DNA from: Owenia fusiformis
Lineage: Eukaryota > Annelida > Polychaeta > Sabellida > Oweniidae
NCBI GenBank assembly: GCA_903813345.2
Contig: CAIIXF020000001.1
Coordinates: 3,782,001 to 3,846,000 of the forward strand
Length of the DNA: 64,000 bases
Direction: 5' to 3'
In this document: positions 44,901-55,889 of the stretch, piece after piece
How the letters are laid out: the number at the start of each line of letters is the position of its first letter
How positions within the stretch are numbered: position 1 is the first letter of the stretch
Program-made: the position numbers and the translations under genes
The notes under the pieces: model-generated
The model's input: only the letters and a program-made list of their open reading frames with translations
Told to the model about the DNA's origin: nothing
Databases searched by the model: none

Positions 44901-47900
44901 ACATACTCCAAAATTTAAATATATACTGTTCATCTGTTAGTTAGTTTGTCCACGCAAAAATTTGGCTGATGCCATAATTTTCAGTATTCAAAAAGCCACT
45001 ATTTTATTATTGATAACTCAGATACTGGTTGGCAGTTTAATATTATCAGGGATGGTGTCCAGTCATCAACTTTCGGTATTTTTTCAACTTGTTTCACATT
45101 GGCAAATGTTTTTTTCAAAATCATCTACAAGTTATAAGAAGTTCAAATTTGACTTCAGATTTGAGATTTGACCTTCAATGACCTTCTCAAGGTCTAAAAA
45201 AGTTTGTTTTTTTCAATTTGCTACAAATTGACCAATTTTTTTCTTCAAATTCCTCTACAAGTTCTCAGAAATTCAAAACTAAGATTGAACTAATAATATT
45301 GTGAGCAACTAGGTGGCAACATTTTCTCATGTTGATACCTTTTCATAGTCTTGCTTTAACCCCTTATGCCCCCCCCCCACCTATACACCATACCGCCACA
45401 ACAAGGGAAGGTGAAGTGAAATGTTTCTGAATATTAAGTACATTTATTCCTGATAAATTAATTAATTTAAAAAAAAGAAAAATAAACAAATAAGAAAATT
45501 TTAAGATGTAAAGATATAAAAAGATTTTAATATGTAGAAATAAATAGATTTTTCCTTTTGGCAAGATCGAAATATTTAACTGTACTTACCATTCAGAATG
45601 TGATCTTTGACTGAAATGAGATATCAGTAAGATTAGCTTTATTTAAAGTGTAGAGAATGTTAAGTGAGTCATGCACTTCCTGTGTATTACTGAAATTTTC
45701 AAATTTTATTAAGTTATTTTTCTCTTCCTGGTCCATTGTCTCTATTTTTCTTTCAAAATTTTTAATCTTCTTCCTGGTTCAAAGTCTTAAAACTAATTTC
45801 TGTCACCCAGCCAGTATGGAAGATGAGAACACTACCCTATTGGTAAATAAAGAAGAGCTTATTTAAATGTGTTTTTAATAACTTCACTTCTTTTAAGTAT
45901 GAGATCTTTTGAAAAAGGCACTTATCAAATCTGAATCTGCATGTGAGAGAGAGCGAGCTAATGAGTGTGTCACAGAGCCTGATTTAGAACTACCTGGTTT
46001 ATGACACGCATTATTAGATATTTACAAATTCCAAGCCAGTTCACTTGTCATACTAAAAAAATAATACTCCTACGCATAAATTGGTGGCTGTTAAATTTTG
46101 AATAAACTTCCCTGATTCTAAAAATAGGATTTGCATTCCAAGGGAAAAGGGAACTCTAAAATTAGCAGGTGTGACAAATATATGCATTTATAAGGTAAAT
46201 AAAATTGTCAAATATATCATGTGCTTGGATTACAAAGTTGTAGGATGCTTCATATGCCTTGCTTGCTGTGGCTACAATTGAATGAATTTTCCTGTACAAT
46301 AAAGCTAAATTGCAGAAAATTTTGATTGGCTCATTACTAGAAAATTAGGATGTTAGATCAAGGGGAATCTATATTAAATGGATGACTACAATTTCCATTT
46401 GTTAACATTTGATCTTCTGAAGAGGGAGGATTTTTTAAATATTATAGAAGTTTTCAATAGAAAGGTGTGATTCTGTTTTAAAAAACGTCAATATCCCCAG
46501 TAACATAAACCTTATTTTTCATGAGATATGATCAACATATAAACTTCCAGGTCATGATTGAATACATTCATATTAAATGTATGTATGTAATGTACTTTAA
46601 TGACTGTGAGCATTTCTTTGGTTTTCTTCAACAGTGAGGTCATCATAGTTTCAGTACTTGTACTATTAGTCCATATTCATTTACTAAGTTGATTTTCAGT
46701 CATGAAAAATATAAAAACTTCATACCTTTGTAATACAAGATGCTATTCTTTTAGTGTTCAAAGATGTGACACTTTTTGTATTTTGGGATGATTTTCCGTG
46801 GGCGTGGGCTATATTTTGAGTTTGTACGCCCACTCGGGGATTTCTGATCTTGTGGGGGCTGGGGGTATGTGCCCCAGGAATTTTTTCCAAAGACAAACTT
46901 TAAATATTCTATTCTGCTAAAACTTAATGGTTAAATATACAAATACAGAATCATCAATAAATGTGCAAACAAATTAATGCATTTTTAACACATTTTTAAT
47001 TTTTGTACCAGGCTTTCATATTGGTACTCGGTCAACTCGGACCCTAGTTAACTCGGACCCTAGTCAACTTGGACCCTAGTTAACTCGGACCCTAGTCAAC
47101 TCGGACCCAGTTATATTCAAAATAGATCAGAGGCATTTTGCTATATAAGAGGTGAAAGCAATTAACTTGCAAAATATTAAGAATATTGGAACAGTTTAAG
47201 ATATAATTCAATTCATTACTCAAATCTTTAAATAATGATGTTTATGTATATTCCTGATTGGTCAAAATAAATATTTTAAAACCTTTATACTTTTATGCTA
47301 GTTGCCTCATATGTGATCAAAATATTCTTTATAATTAAATAAGAATGATTTTGATTCATTTTATATTGACTTTATTTAGAATTTAGAATTTATCAAAAAC
47401 TTCATACCTTTGTAATACAAGCTGCTATTAATCCTCTTTTAGTGTTCAAAGATGAGACACTTTTTGTATTTTGGGATGATTTTCCGTGGGCTAGGGCTAT
47501 ATTTTGAGTTTGTACGCCCACTCGGGGATTTCTGATCTTGTGGGGTCTGGGGGTATGCGCCCCAGGAATTTTTTCCAAAGACAAACTTTAAATATTCTAT
47601 TCTGCTAAAACTTAATGGTTAAATATACAAATACAGAATCATCAATAAATGTGCAAACAAATTAATGCATTTTTAACACATTTTTAATTTTTGTACCAGG
47701 CTTTCATATTGGTACTCGGTCAACTCGGACCCTAGTTAACTCGGACCCTAGTCAACTTGGACCCTAGTTAACTCGGACCCTAGTCAACTCGGACCCAGTT
47801 ATATTCAAAATAGATCAGAGGCATTTTGCTATATAAGAGGTGAAAGCAATTAACTTGCAAAATATTAAGAATATTGGAACAGTTTAAGATATAATACAAT

Positions 47901-50900
47901 TCATTGCTCAAATCTTTAAATAATGATGTTTACGTATATTTCTGATTGGTCAAAATAAATATTTTAAAACCTTTATACTTTTATGCTAGTTGCCTCATAT
48001 GTGATCAAAATACTCTTTATAATTAAATAAGAATGATTTTGATTCATTTTATATTGACTTTATTTAGAATTGGAACCTATAGTATGTTTAAAAAGAAATT
48101 AATTCAATTTAGCCTGTTTTGTATAATGCTGTTATATTAAGTTTGATTAAGAAACCCAATTAAGAAATCTTGTATCCTCTGATAAGCATTTAATTAGGGT
48201 GTTGAAGTAAACAGAATATATAGCTAGTATTACATTGATTCCAATATACAGTATGGTGAAATGTATAGTGCATTTGTGTTTTAACAAATATTCTTTCTAG
48301 TCTGGCAGAAATATAGGGTTATTTTGACATTCAATCGTTTTCTTCGGATTACAATGTTTTTATTTTAACTTATCAACATGAATATAGGATTGGGACCTCA
48401 AAACCACCGGATGCCGGTGCGGCACCCTTGGGCAACTCTCTACAGAGCAATTCTTATACCCCCCTGATAAAATATACAGGGGGTACTATAAGACACCCTC
48501 ATATCTCAGATACTGATAAATATATTAACTTGAGATTTTCAGGAATTAGTTTTAGTATGATGCTTGACATGTATGACAAAAATCAAGAAAAAATCTAAAT
48601 CCGTTGCTATAGCAACAGCAACAGAACACTATTTGTTACCATAGAGATGCATTATTTTGCTGGTTTTCAACATTTCTTCATATAGTTGATTCTTAAACTA
48701 GTATATAGTATTACACTTGTATATAGGACACTGCATATTTTATTTTTAGTATATACATGTATATCAAATGAAATCTAATGAATTCATACAGTAGTTAGGT
48801 TGGCATATAGTCTAGACTTTGGCATTTAGAACATGCATCATAATAAAATCTAATGTAATTATACAATAGAGAGGTTGGCATAGTCTAGATTTTGGCATAA
48901 TGTCTAACTTTTATAAGCATTTGCTTTCCTCATCTGAGCAATCAGACTACTGGGGGACCCTGTATAGCTTCTGGGGGCCACTGGGGACCATCATATAGAT
49001 TTTAAAGGCACTGTGAATATTTGATTTAACATTGAATTCAATTGGATATTTCTCTAACAGTGAAATTTAATGGCCATGAAACATTTCAGATTGACAACAT
49101 CGTGAATTTTTGTCAGTGAAAATTTGGGCTTACTTATGGGGGCCACTGGGGGCCCTCGTATGGTTTCTGGGGGCCACTGGGGGCCCCTGTATAGCTTCTT
49201 AGGCCACCATATAGCTTTTTTGGGCCACTAGGGGCCCCTGTATAGCTTCTGGGGGCTCCTGTTTAGCTTCTTGGAGACGCTGGGGGCCACCATATAGTTT
49301 TTGGGAGCCACCGTATAGCTTCTGGGGGCCCATGTATAGTTTCTTGGGGCCATTGGGGGCCAACGTACAGCTTCTGGGGGCAACCATATAGTTTCTGGGG
49401 GCTACTGGATGCCATCCTATAGCTTCTGGCAGCTGCTGGGGGCCACCGTATAGCTTCTGGGTACCATCATATAGCTTCTGTGGCCTACCATATAGCTTCT
49501 TGGGGCCACTAGGGGCCCCTGTATAGCTTTTAGGGGCCACTGTAAAGCTTCTTGGAGCCACTGGGACCACCACATAGCTTCTGGGGGCTACTAGGGGCCC
49601 CTGGATATGCTTCTGGGGGCCACCATATAGCTTTCCGGGGCCACCGTATAGCTTTAAGGGGGCACTAGGGGCCACTGATTAGATTCTGGGGGCTACTGGG
49701 GACCCCTGTATAGCTTCTGGGAGTCACCATATAGCTTCTAGGGGCCAGTTGGAGCCCCTGTATAGCTTCCGGGGGCTACCATATAGCTTCTGGGGGTTAC
49801 TATGGGTCCCTGTATAGCTTCTGGGGGCTCCTGTTTAGCTTCTTGGGGACACTGGGGGGCCACCATATAGTTTTTGGGAGCCACCATATAGCTTCTGGGA
49901 GCCCTTGTATAGTTGCTTTGGGCCATTGGGGGCTACTGTATAGCTTCTGGGGGCTACCATATAGCTTCTGGGGGCCACTGGATGTCATCCTATAGCTTCT
50001 GGGGCCTACCATATAGCTTCTTGGGGCCACTAGGGGCCCCTGTATAGCTTTTGGGGGCCACTGTAAAGCTACTTGGAGCCACTGGGGACCACCATATAGC
50101 TTCTGGGAGCTACTAGGGGCCGCTGGATATGCTTCTGGGGGCCACCATATAGTTCTCCGGGGCCACCGTATAGCTTTAAGGGGGCACTAGGGGCCACTGT
50201 ATAGATTCTGGGGGCTACTGGAGGCCCCTGTATAGCTTCTGGAAGTCACCATATAGCTTCTAGGGGCCATTTGGAGCCCCTGTATAGCTTCTGGAAGTCA
50301 CTATATAGCTTCTAGGGGCCATTTGGAGCCCCTGTATAGCTTCTGTGGGCTACCATATAGCTTCTGGGGGCTACTAGGGGTCCCTGTATAGCTTCTGGAG
50401 GCCACCTTATAGCATCTTAGGGCCACTGGGGGCCCTGTATAGCTTCTGGGGCCACTGGGGTCCATGGTATAGCTTCCGGGGGCCACTGGGGGCATTTTTT
50501 ATTTGAACCTTAAAAATTAATCTATTTTTGCCAGATTTGGTGGCTGTCGAGGTGGGGTAAAATTAAATTATAATTTTTTTTTCAAATTCATGTGACTATT
50601 TATCTCTAAAGCAGCACTTTTTTACCTAGGGAGCATAACCTTTTCAAGAAGAGTTATTTTGGACCACCTTTTTAAAGAAAGTGAAATGTAAAAACCTGAT
50701 TATTAAGTGCTGTTACCATAGCAACTGAAATGTTAGATATATTACATAAACCATATGATGAATTATTTCATCTTTACTTCTAATCATGTATTTAACAGAT
50801 ATGTATATACTTCAGATGCTTTAAGAATCAAGAATATGAAGAAAATTATGAAACTCAGCAAAATAATGCATTTCTACGGTAACAAATTGTGTCTATTTCT

Positions 50901-53900
50901 GTTGCTATAGCAACGGATTAAGATTTTTTCTTGATTTTTGTCACATGTGTCAAGCATCATACTAAAACTAATTCCTGAAAATTTCAAGTTAATATATTTA
51001 TTAGTGTCTGAGATATGAGGGTGTCTTATAGTACCCCCTGTATATTTTATCAGGGGGGTATAAGAAATGCTCTGTAGAGAGTTGCCCAAGGGTGCCGCTC
51101 CGGCATCCAATAGTTTTGAGGTCCCAACCCTATGTTCATGCTGATAAGTTAAAAAAAAACATTGTAATCCGAAGAAAACGATTAGCTTTGAAGTTTCTGC
51201 CAGACTATTCCAAATTCATTTTCTAAACATATGCGTAAAATTACTTTCTGTTTGTCGAAAATACATGATTATTTCACAACACCTTTTTATTTCATATTTC
51301 AAAACTTCAAGGCGCATTTAATGGAGATACAATGATTAAATAATTTGGTGATCTTGGTAATAATTGAATGGGTGGGGAATTTGAAATATATTTTGATTTA
51401 ATAAATCAAAGAATTACAAATGCAAATTGCAAAGGGGACATGCCATTAAGAGGCCATTCTCTGACTTAGTCATTTTTTCAAAAGTGTCAAAATAAAAAAA
51501 TTCATGAAAAGTCCTAAAAATATTCTGAATAACAAGTTGAATATATATATTTAATGATGGCACAAGCAAAAGTCTGAAAATTAACATGAAATGAAGGGTT
51601 TTGACAGATGCAAAAGATGGTAGATTTGTGATGAAGAAATAGAGGTTTTTGCAGTAACAACACAATTACCTCAAAGTTATCCGTTATGAGAGGCTGAGGA
51701 CTAAACTTGACATAATTTTCAATCTCAGATTATCAGTAGTATCTAACTTAAGCCGGACAGCCACTCAAAATGTATATGGAGCCCATAAGATTCATTTTTC
51801 TCAATTGAAGTCACTATTTCTGTTTTTAGCTTCAGAGGAAAAGAGGTACATGAACATGCTAAGTTTACCTAGATCACAAGGCTTACCACAAATATAAAGT
51901 ATATAGGAATAGAGTTGATATGTGTGAAAACCTTAAACTTCACATTTTATTGGGGATGGAACTTGTGGACCATGTGTATTTCTAACTTCTTCACATGTGC
52001 ATGGATCTAAAATTGTGGCAGCCATCTTGGATTTGTCATATTATGTGGACATGGTTTTGGTTGTGCTGAATTTGTTTCAAAATAACATTTCTTGTATACC
52101 TTCGATAAGTGAGATAGGCATTTGAAATTAAATACAGATAGTATACTTGACATTTAATGCATTAAACAGTAATACAATTCATTCTTACATAATAAGTGAG
52201 ACCAGACAAAAAGTTGTTATTGTGTTAGTTTAACTGGGCATAAATTACACTCATTGGCCTTGGTTTTCTTAATTGGCTTGGATAAAATGTTGTTCTGTTT
52301 ATTCAGAAAAGGAGTATAGTTAAATATGCAAGTTCACATTCGTTCCATCCTCTTGTAGAAATGAATCTCATATTATTTCATCTCAAATATAGAACACAAA
52401 AATATAATAAAAAACAAGTTTCTATTAATTGCAAAAGTTAGCTTCTATGTCATGACTGAGTTTGGGTTCCGCTTCTAGGGAAAAAAATATCCATCTGGAA
52501 ATATCGTATTGACCATTGCTATATACACTCCATATTTAATCCTCCCAGTAAATAACATTGATATACAGTATACAAGTATATATGACATCGAGGATCTGGT
52601 GTTTGGGTAATGTGAGACATGAGGCCACTTGTCTCTTTGAATCTCATATTCAATATTCTTTCTTTAAACCCTCATATTTATTAATATTTTTGGAGTGGTA
52701 ATTCAATTATGTCTCTATTTTTTATTCGTTATCCCATAGTTGAACTCTGTTCCGCTCTGTTAGGTAACATGAAAACATATTTATGATATTTTGCAAATGC
52801 GTGGAAAAAGTGATATCTGTGGAATACGGAAAATATTTCACAGATATTACCTTTTGGCAGGGATTTGAAAACTACCACCAATATGATGTGTTTTGTACAT
52901 AGTGATTTCATGACATCACGGGGATGAATGAATGAATGGATGTTGTTTTAATATGCTTTGTTTAGTTTTAGAGGTGAACTATGGGAAAAATAGAACATCC
53001 TATGAATTTTCGTGATATTGTGTTAATCCAACTCATTGATATCAATATCTGCGCTAATTCGCTATGCTAACTTGGCAAGATATTGATATCAACTCGGAGA
53101 TAAAGATAAAATCATTTAAAATCATATGATATCCTATACATATCCTTTACTGTGCTACAACTTTCTCATATGTTATATATTTTGGCACAGGCCATCATTT
53201 ATTTTCCTTGAATTCATGCTTTTGTTCCTCGTTTTAGAAATGAGAGGAAATCTTTGATTTTCCTTGTATTTAAGTTGCTTAAATGTTGCCCTGTAATGTT
53301 GATAAAAGTCAATAGTAATCCATTACAGTCACAGTTGAAATGTACCCATTGCTAGCCCAAAACCTACCAAAATAGCATTTGCATTTTGTCAGTATTGCCC
53401 TATGTGCTTTTCCATGAAAATAATTTTAATCGTATCTTTTCTTCAGTATTTCATATATTACATTTTAATATATTTAAATTGGTTAATATTGATATGCTAT
53501 TTACTTAGACAACAATAAATAAAGAATTTTTTGTAAAAACACCAAAAATGGTATATGATCCTTAAATGACTGTTGTGTGAACATCAAAGGTCAAAATTCG
53601 CTGAAATTGTATTTTTATAAAGCACAAATGATTTTTCTTCAATATGATATGCATTATTATCAGATATCTTTGGGGGCTAAAAAGGGCCCTTAATGACACC
53701 CCTCCTTTATCAAACATTGTATTATCATTTGATTTGAAACTTTAATGTTTTACTTTTTTAAGTAATTCATTAAAAATCATTGGCTTTCAATTTAATTAAC
53801 ATGTTTATAACTATAACTTGGTTTGAAGAATTAAAGTCAACAAAGTTTAATTCACATTGAATTTGTAATTTATTGTCAAATACTATTTATTTGTAATATA

Positions 53901-55187
53901 AATTAACCGGTTTCATGTAAAATCAAACTCTTGGTTATTAAATATTTAATCCTACTGGTATATGATTTCACAATTAGGCTGAGTGGTTTATGAGTGAATC
54001 GAAAGTGTCAGAATTTTTTCACAATTTTCAACCATTGTTTGGTCTAACAATTATATATGATTAATGTTTTATAAAAGACTTCTATATTTCTTTTCATTTT
54101 AATGCTCAAACTGAGGAAAAATATATAAAAATACATCGGTCCAAGTTGACTAGGGTCCGAGTTGACTAGGGTCTGAGTTAACTAGGGTCCGAGTTGACTA
54201 GGGTCCGAGTTAACTAGGGTTCGAGTTAACTAGGGTTCGAGTTGACTTAATAAAGCAATGTGGAATCTATGCATGGTATGTTGAATATTTAATAAATTTT
54301 TAATTCATAGCAACATTTGACTGAAAATAAATATTGATTGAGAAGCATAGTCTATAAACATTTTGATTGAGTCTATATAATTAACTTAATAAAAATATGC
54401 TCTCTTGCTCCATAGATACCAGCAATTTCATTATGTTACAATTACAAAATATATTCCATTCACTTCTCTACTTTCGCTTTTGATATCTAATGATTCTTGA
54501 ACTCAAATTGCATGCTCTTTCCCCTTTAATAGAAATTTGGGGTCAGCCCATTTGTACTAAATGAGGACTCAGTACAAATAAGGAATGTTCATACATGGTC
54601 ATATGGTGCAACATGACATTTTTTGACATTTCATATATTTATTTCATAAACCTGGCTCTTAATATAGGATATTTTCATATTATTTTGTAAAAAATGAATG
54701 TCACCTCCAAAAGTATAGTATTGGTCAATATAGTCTCTAACTTTTTCTGGACAGTGTTCATTGGTTGGTGTCTGTAACAAATGGCAGTCGGCATCTGTAA
54801 CAAATGGCAGGTGGTGACATTTTGCATGTTCATGCCTTGTTCAAGCACTTCACTTCATTCCATAGCTGCTATATAGCAGCGAAGCCCGATCTTGAAAGAT
54901 GACACTGCTCTTCATTTCATTTCATTTCGTCTGGTATATATTTATTTAAAATGAACATTTTTTCTAATTTCAGGATTCTGTCCCCACAGTTCAATCTACT
55001 GAAGACACTAGGAAATTCTTTGCCGTTTGAAGTAGCAGTCGGCATGAATGGTCGGATATGGGTGAAGGGAAGATCTATTAAAGAGACAATAGCTATTGTT
55101 AATGGACTAAATAGTGTGGAATATATGGACACTAATGAAATTAAAGTAATGTGTAGAAAATTGTTAGACACTTTGGCAGGTTTCTGA
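29960..55187 (+). CDS. EXOSC3: exosome complex component RRP40
   Basis: Exons 29960-30148, 35956-36105, 36463-36617 and 54974-55187 join in frame to 235 aa, shorter than the vertebrate form (about 275) mainly at the N-terminus. This is one of the three S1/KH cap subunits of the nine-subunit RNA exosome and guides RNA into the 3'-5' decay channel in nucleus and cytoplasm. Signature stretches: GPGL and [18 protein letters not shown] (N-terminal domain), [20 protein letters not shown] (S1 domain), [31 protein letters not shown], and [15 protein letters not shown] in the KH domain. Intron 3 is about 18.4 kb, holds an antisense gene (41295-42413) and is filled with repeats; intron 1 (5.8 kb) is also repeat-rich. 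A polyadenylation signal is at 55209. Confidence 0.97.
30352..30416. repeat. short hairpin with 18-bp arms
   Basis: GTTAAACTCAATAACGGC (30352-30369) pairs with GCCGTTATTGAGTTTAAC (to 30416), with about 29 bp of loop, in EXOSC3 intron 1. Function unknown. Confidence 0.7.
30753..30916. repeat. long foldback hairpin (arms about 72 bp)
   Basis: GGAATAAATAATGATAGGCC.. on the left pairs with ..GGCCTATCATTATTTATTCC on the right through CCATTCAATATGGTGAAATT and GAGTTGGACAGAATGTT. The loop holds AAAGCACGAACCGAAGG. The open frame starting at 30781 runs across the hairpin and is a by-product of it. Confidence 0.8.
31627..32465. mobile_element. foldback/TIR element, 840 bp
   Basis: Arms of about 129 bp: 31627-31755 and 32336-32465 (for example GGCCTGACTGCGTCGCTAAC / GCGACGCAGTCAGGCC, and GGTTAGAACCCGAATC / GATTCGGGTTCTAACC). 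The small plus-strand frame at 31763-31945 resembles no family I know. Non-autonomous. Confidence 0.8.
32492..32939. mobile_element. non-autonomous hAT-type element with 8-bp target duplication
   Basis: Begins TAGTGTTGTCGCGAT and ends ATCGCGACAACACTA, a 15-bp terminal inverted repeat. It is flanked by the identical octamer GACAGTGG at 32484-32491 and 32940-32947. An 8-bp duplication with TAGTG-type ends is the hallmark of hAT transposons. At 448 bp with no transposase it is a MITE mobilised in trans. Several internal ATCGATGCATCG-like palindromes are present. Confidence 0.92.
32995..33845. repeat. tandem 'TTGATAACTCAAATACC' repeat array
   Basis: A (GTCC/GTTC)n run at 33040-33085 leads into irregular units marked by GATAACTCAAATACCAGTTG (near 33092, 33280, 33430, 33548, 33745) followed by AGCTCTGCTCGAGAAGG and 'CAAAATGGCGGCCATTTTT'. 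Spacing is about 115-200 bp. Non-coding. Confidence 0.75.
34786..35955 (+). other. remainder of EXOSC3 intron 1
   Basis: AT-rich intronic sequence with one poly-C run (35323-35341). I see no gene, RNA or transposon end in it. Confidence 0.5.
36997..37834. mobile_element. 838-bp foldback element with 250-bp arms next to TTAA
   Basis: Arms 36997-37248 and 37583-37834 are near-identical reverse complements (CACTGCTACCCACCTAATTA at the tip, GGGACTAAATACGTGAATTG inside). TTAA lies at 36993-36996 and at 37835-37838, with a one-base offset at the left tip. Each arm carries ATGGCGGAACTTCCTCCGGG.. followed by GGTAAG, which looks like a start codon, ten codons and a splice donor. No transposase. Confidence 0.85.
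38569..40066. mobile_element. 1.5-kb TIR element ending AAGGCCCGGTCACACCG
   Basis: Left AAGGCCCGGTCACACCGCC.. and GAGCGTTCCTTGAACGTTGA pair with TCAACGTTCAAGGAACGCTC and GGCGGTGTGACCGGGCCTT at the right end. The interior is full of short GCGTTG/GCGGT repeats in both orientations, giving higher GC than its surroundings and fortuitous open frames at 39476-39756. No target duplication is obvious. Non-autonomous. Confidence 0.85.
40067..41290. other. 3' flank of the nested PDZ/trefoil gene
   Basis: AT-rich intronic DNA in EXOSC3 that must contain the 3' UTR of the minus-strand gene ending at 41295. TTTATT at 40818 could be its polyadenylation signal. It holds a poly-C run at 41058-41066 and no other gene. 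Confidence 0.45.
41295..42413 (-). CDS. PDZ domain plus interleukin-1-like beta-trefoil protein
   Basis: A single coding exon gives 372 aa. I start at the ATG at 42413 (MDSSNIHLY): the open frame runs 55 codons further up, but a clean acceptor (CTGTTTCAG|AGATC) at 42468 makes that part intron, and the upstream exon is untranslated. Residues 58-115 look like a PDZ domain ([27 protein letters not shown]). Residues about 175-335 have three beta-trefoil-like repeats: [34 protein letters not shown] and [24 protein letters not shown]. The 'x-YLS..., F-x-F/V-x-K, SQFQLF' order matches the last two thirds of interleukin-1 family domains. No signal peptide is present, as in IL-1 cytokines. FGF or another trefoil is possible. 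The gene lies antisense in EXOSC3 intron 3. Confidence 0.85.
   Translation of the reverse strand: MDSSNIHLYHPIQNCTEVEYTDGTMPSLNDTTNNQQTKTLDILAKLETNMEAQQVYSHKITEVLGGGLADEMRLKEGDKLIEFMGVSLKEMNHSHLIDTMTNINPTTLDILLCRETVNNNDHIPIPTEQYIRLKISIQITSSGDVTVHSEELDITQDFALTFDYIDGIMRVNGAIPIELKNIKTGNYLKLNGDKICLAPLTYDKNKVFFRFVCYTFSGMDEPNHCPTRIMMLCTLKEIFLQLQKSYKAHESSPVTLIRGKPPRKDVHRMEEDPRFFVVKPVEGAPSNLVHLVSFLNQDLYLSYDPSDKSRTNVCFKKLSNPSSDLDSQFQLFSLDQSKKCHIDRLVGAGNHTNIYKFGPDGHKEVSTKITTM
43353..43478 (-). other. probable 5' UTR exon of the PDZ/trefoil gene
   Basis: On the minus strand this block ends TTCTTGG|GTAAGT, a strong donor, and begins after a CAG at 43479. Joined to the acceptor at 42468 in the frame of the coding exon, it has an in-frame TGA and no ATG after it, so it is untranslated. 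Confidence 0.55.
44327..44895. mobile_element. 569-bp TIR element ending TGTACAGGGTGTTTCA
   Basis: TGTACAGGGTGTTTCATAAT GACC at 44327 pairs with GGTCATCATGAAACACCCTGTACA ending at 44895, and the CCCCCC tracts also pair. No transposase frame. Non-autonomous DNA element. Confidence 0.85.
45085..45350 (-). repeat. GTCACCACC-family element, truncated, inverted
   Basis: The reverse complement of this segment begins GGTATCAACATGAGAAAATG then TTGCCACCTAGTTGCTCACA and TATTAGTTCAATCTTA, matching the 5' end of the copy at 2166, followed by one or two GACCTTGAGAAGGTCATTGA units. Confidence 0.75.
47027..47108. repeat. 17-bp repeat ACTCGGACCCTAGTCAA, copy A
   Basis: About five tandem units of CTCGGACCCTAGT(T/C)AA in the first half of the 690-bp duplication. 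The same array recurs at 47715-47796. Confidence 0.9.
47715..47796. repeat. 17-bp repeat ACTCGGACCCTAGTCAA, copy B
   Basis: Identical in structure to the array at 47027-47108, carried along by the 690-bp duplication. Confidence 0.9.
48298..51210. mobile_element. 2.9-kb inverted-repeat element enclosing a minisatellite
   Basis: TAGTCTGGCAGAAA, AATCGTTTTCTTCGGATTAC, GGGACCTCAAAAC and GGTACTATAAGACACCCTCA on the left (48298-48660) are mirrored on the right (50860-51210), giving arms of about 340 bp. The middle is the minisatellite at 49130-50490. No transposase frame is seen. Confidence 0.85.
49130..50490. repeat. GC-rich minisatellite, GGGGGCCACCATATAGCTTCT units
   Basis: Dozens of variant units of 22 to about 32 bp built on GGGGGCCAC(C/T)..(G/A)TATAGCTTCT. 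A longer period is also visible: the block beginning near 49483 resembles one near 50003. Open frames on the minus strand (APRSYMV repeats) follow from the period and the lack of stops. Confidence 0.92.
51211..54135. other. intronic DNA of EXOSC3 without recognisable content
   Basis: AT-rich sequence. I see no coding exon, RNA gene, TIR or tandem repeat in it; the longest open frames are about 60-80 codons and look random. Confidence 0.5.
54138..54250. repeat. 17-bp repeat array in inverse orientation
   Basis: Seven tandem units of CGAGTT(G/A)ACTAGGGTC, the reverse complement of the arrays at 47027 and 47715, about 6.4 kb away in the same intron. Confidence 0.92.
54765..54845 (-). repeat. 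GTCACCACC-family fragment
   Basis: CTGTAACAAATGGCAG appears twice, then GGTGGTGACATTTTGCATGT and CATGCCTTGTT. The reverse complement matches the fragment at 9984 and the tip of the family (ACAAGGCAT..AACATG). Confidence 0.7.
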
Positions 55188-55208
55188 TTTGTGGAAATAT
55201 ATTTTTTT

Positions 55209-55214
55209 AAATAA
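55209..55214 (+). terminator. polyadenylation signal of EXOSC3
   Basis: AATAAA 22 bases after the stop codon in an A/T-rich context, a normal position for a short 3' UTR. Confidence 0.6.
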
Positions 55215-55880
55215 ATCTTTATATAATACACATGTTGTTTGCAATGTTGATCTATATTAAGATATGTAGTTTCCCAGTTTGAGGTTTCAAACATCAGAGT
55301 CAAATGACTAGATGAGTGGCATTTTCACTGCCTGACACTTTATCTTCAGAACATATTCTATTGAGCATAGAAAACAAAATTCTCGGCAAAGTATTCACAA
55401 ATAACATAGATTCCAAAACAATTTATTGAGTAAATCAAAACTTTGAATGAGCAAAGTGCAATATGTGGAAAACATGCATTCATATTTTGGATACAAACCT
55501 GTGTTTCGTGGTTTGGCTAACAAATGATATATTTTGATGCTTGTCTGACAGTTATCTGCGCATAAAACTAATTATCTAAACTATACAAATGCTACTAAAA
55601 TGTTACTAAAATATGAATGCATTTTGGTCCTTTGATCTCCCATACTTCAAAGTCCATGTCCATGCACTTGAGTGGGTGCAAAATTGTATTTCCATAATTT
55701 AGCCTAATTTTTATGATTTTTATGTGGGTGCAAATGGATTCTCAAGAGGGTACAGGCCTGTTATTAAAATCTCAAGTGGGTACATTAACCAATTGTTAAA
55801 TGCTATCTCAGCATGGTAGAGTGACCAATATGGGCTCAACACAATGTCTTTAATATACAGTCACATAAAATGATCAGCGC
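55215..55880. other. intergenic DNA between EXOSC3 and the satellite
   Basis: No gene or element is recognised. The two flanking genes are convergent. Confidence 0.45.
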
Positions 55881-55889
55881 AATGTATTT

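Larger units (their letters stand above)
46713..48075. repeat. tandem duplication of a 690-bp unit
   Basis: Copy A 46713-47390 and copy B 47397-48075 are nearly identical from AAAACTTCATACCTTTGTAA to TTTATATTGACTTTATTTAG. Copy B has an extra TAATCCTCTT near its start and a few substitutions. Each copy holds six 17-bp repeats (see 47027 and 47715). Confidence 0.92.

Noticed and set aside
49199-50495. Minus-strand open frames of 60-158 codons encoding 'APRSYMV/YGGP' repeats
   Set aside because: They follow the minisatellite period in more than one frame, have no conserved start or splice sites, and would be expected from a stop-poor GC-rich repeat.
54917-55303. 128-codon minus-strand frame over EXOSC3 exon 4
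   Set aside because: It is the antisense shadow of a conserved coding exon.
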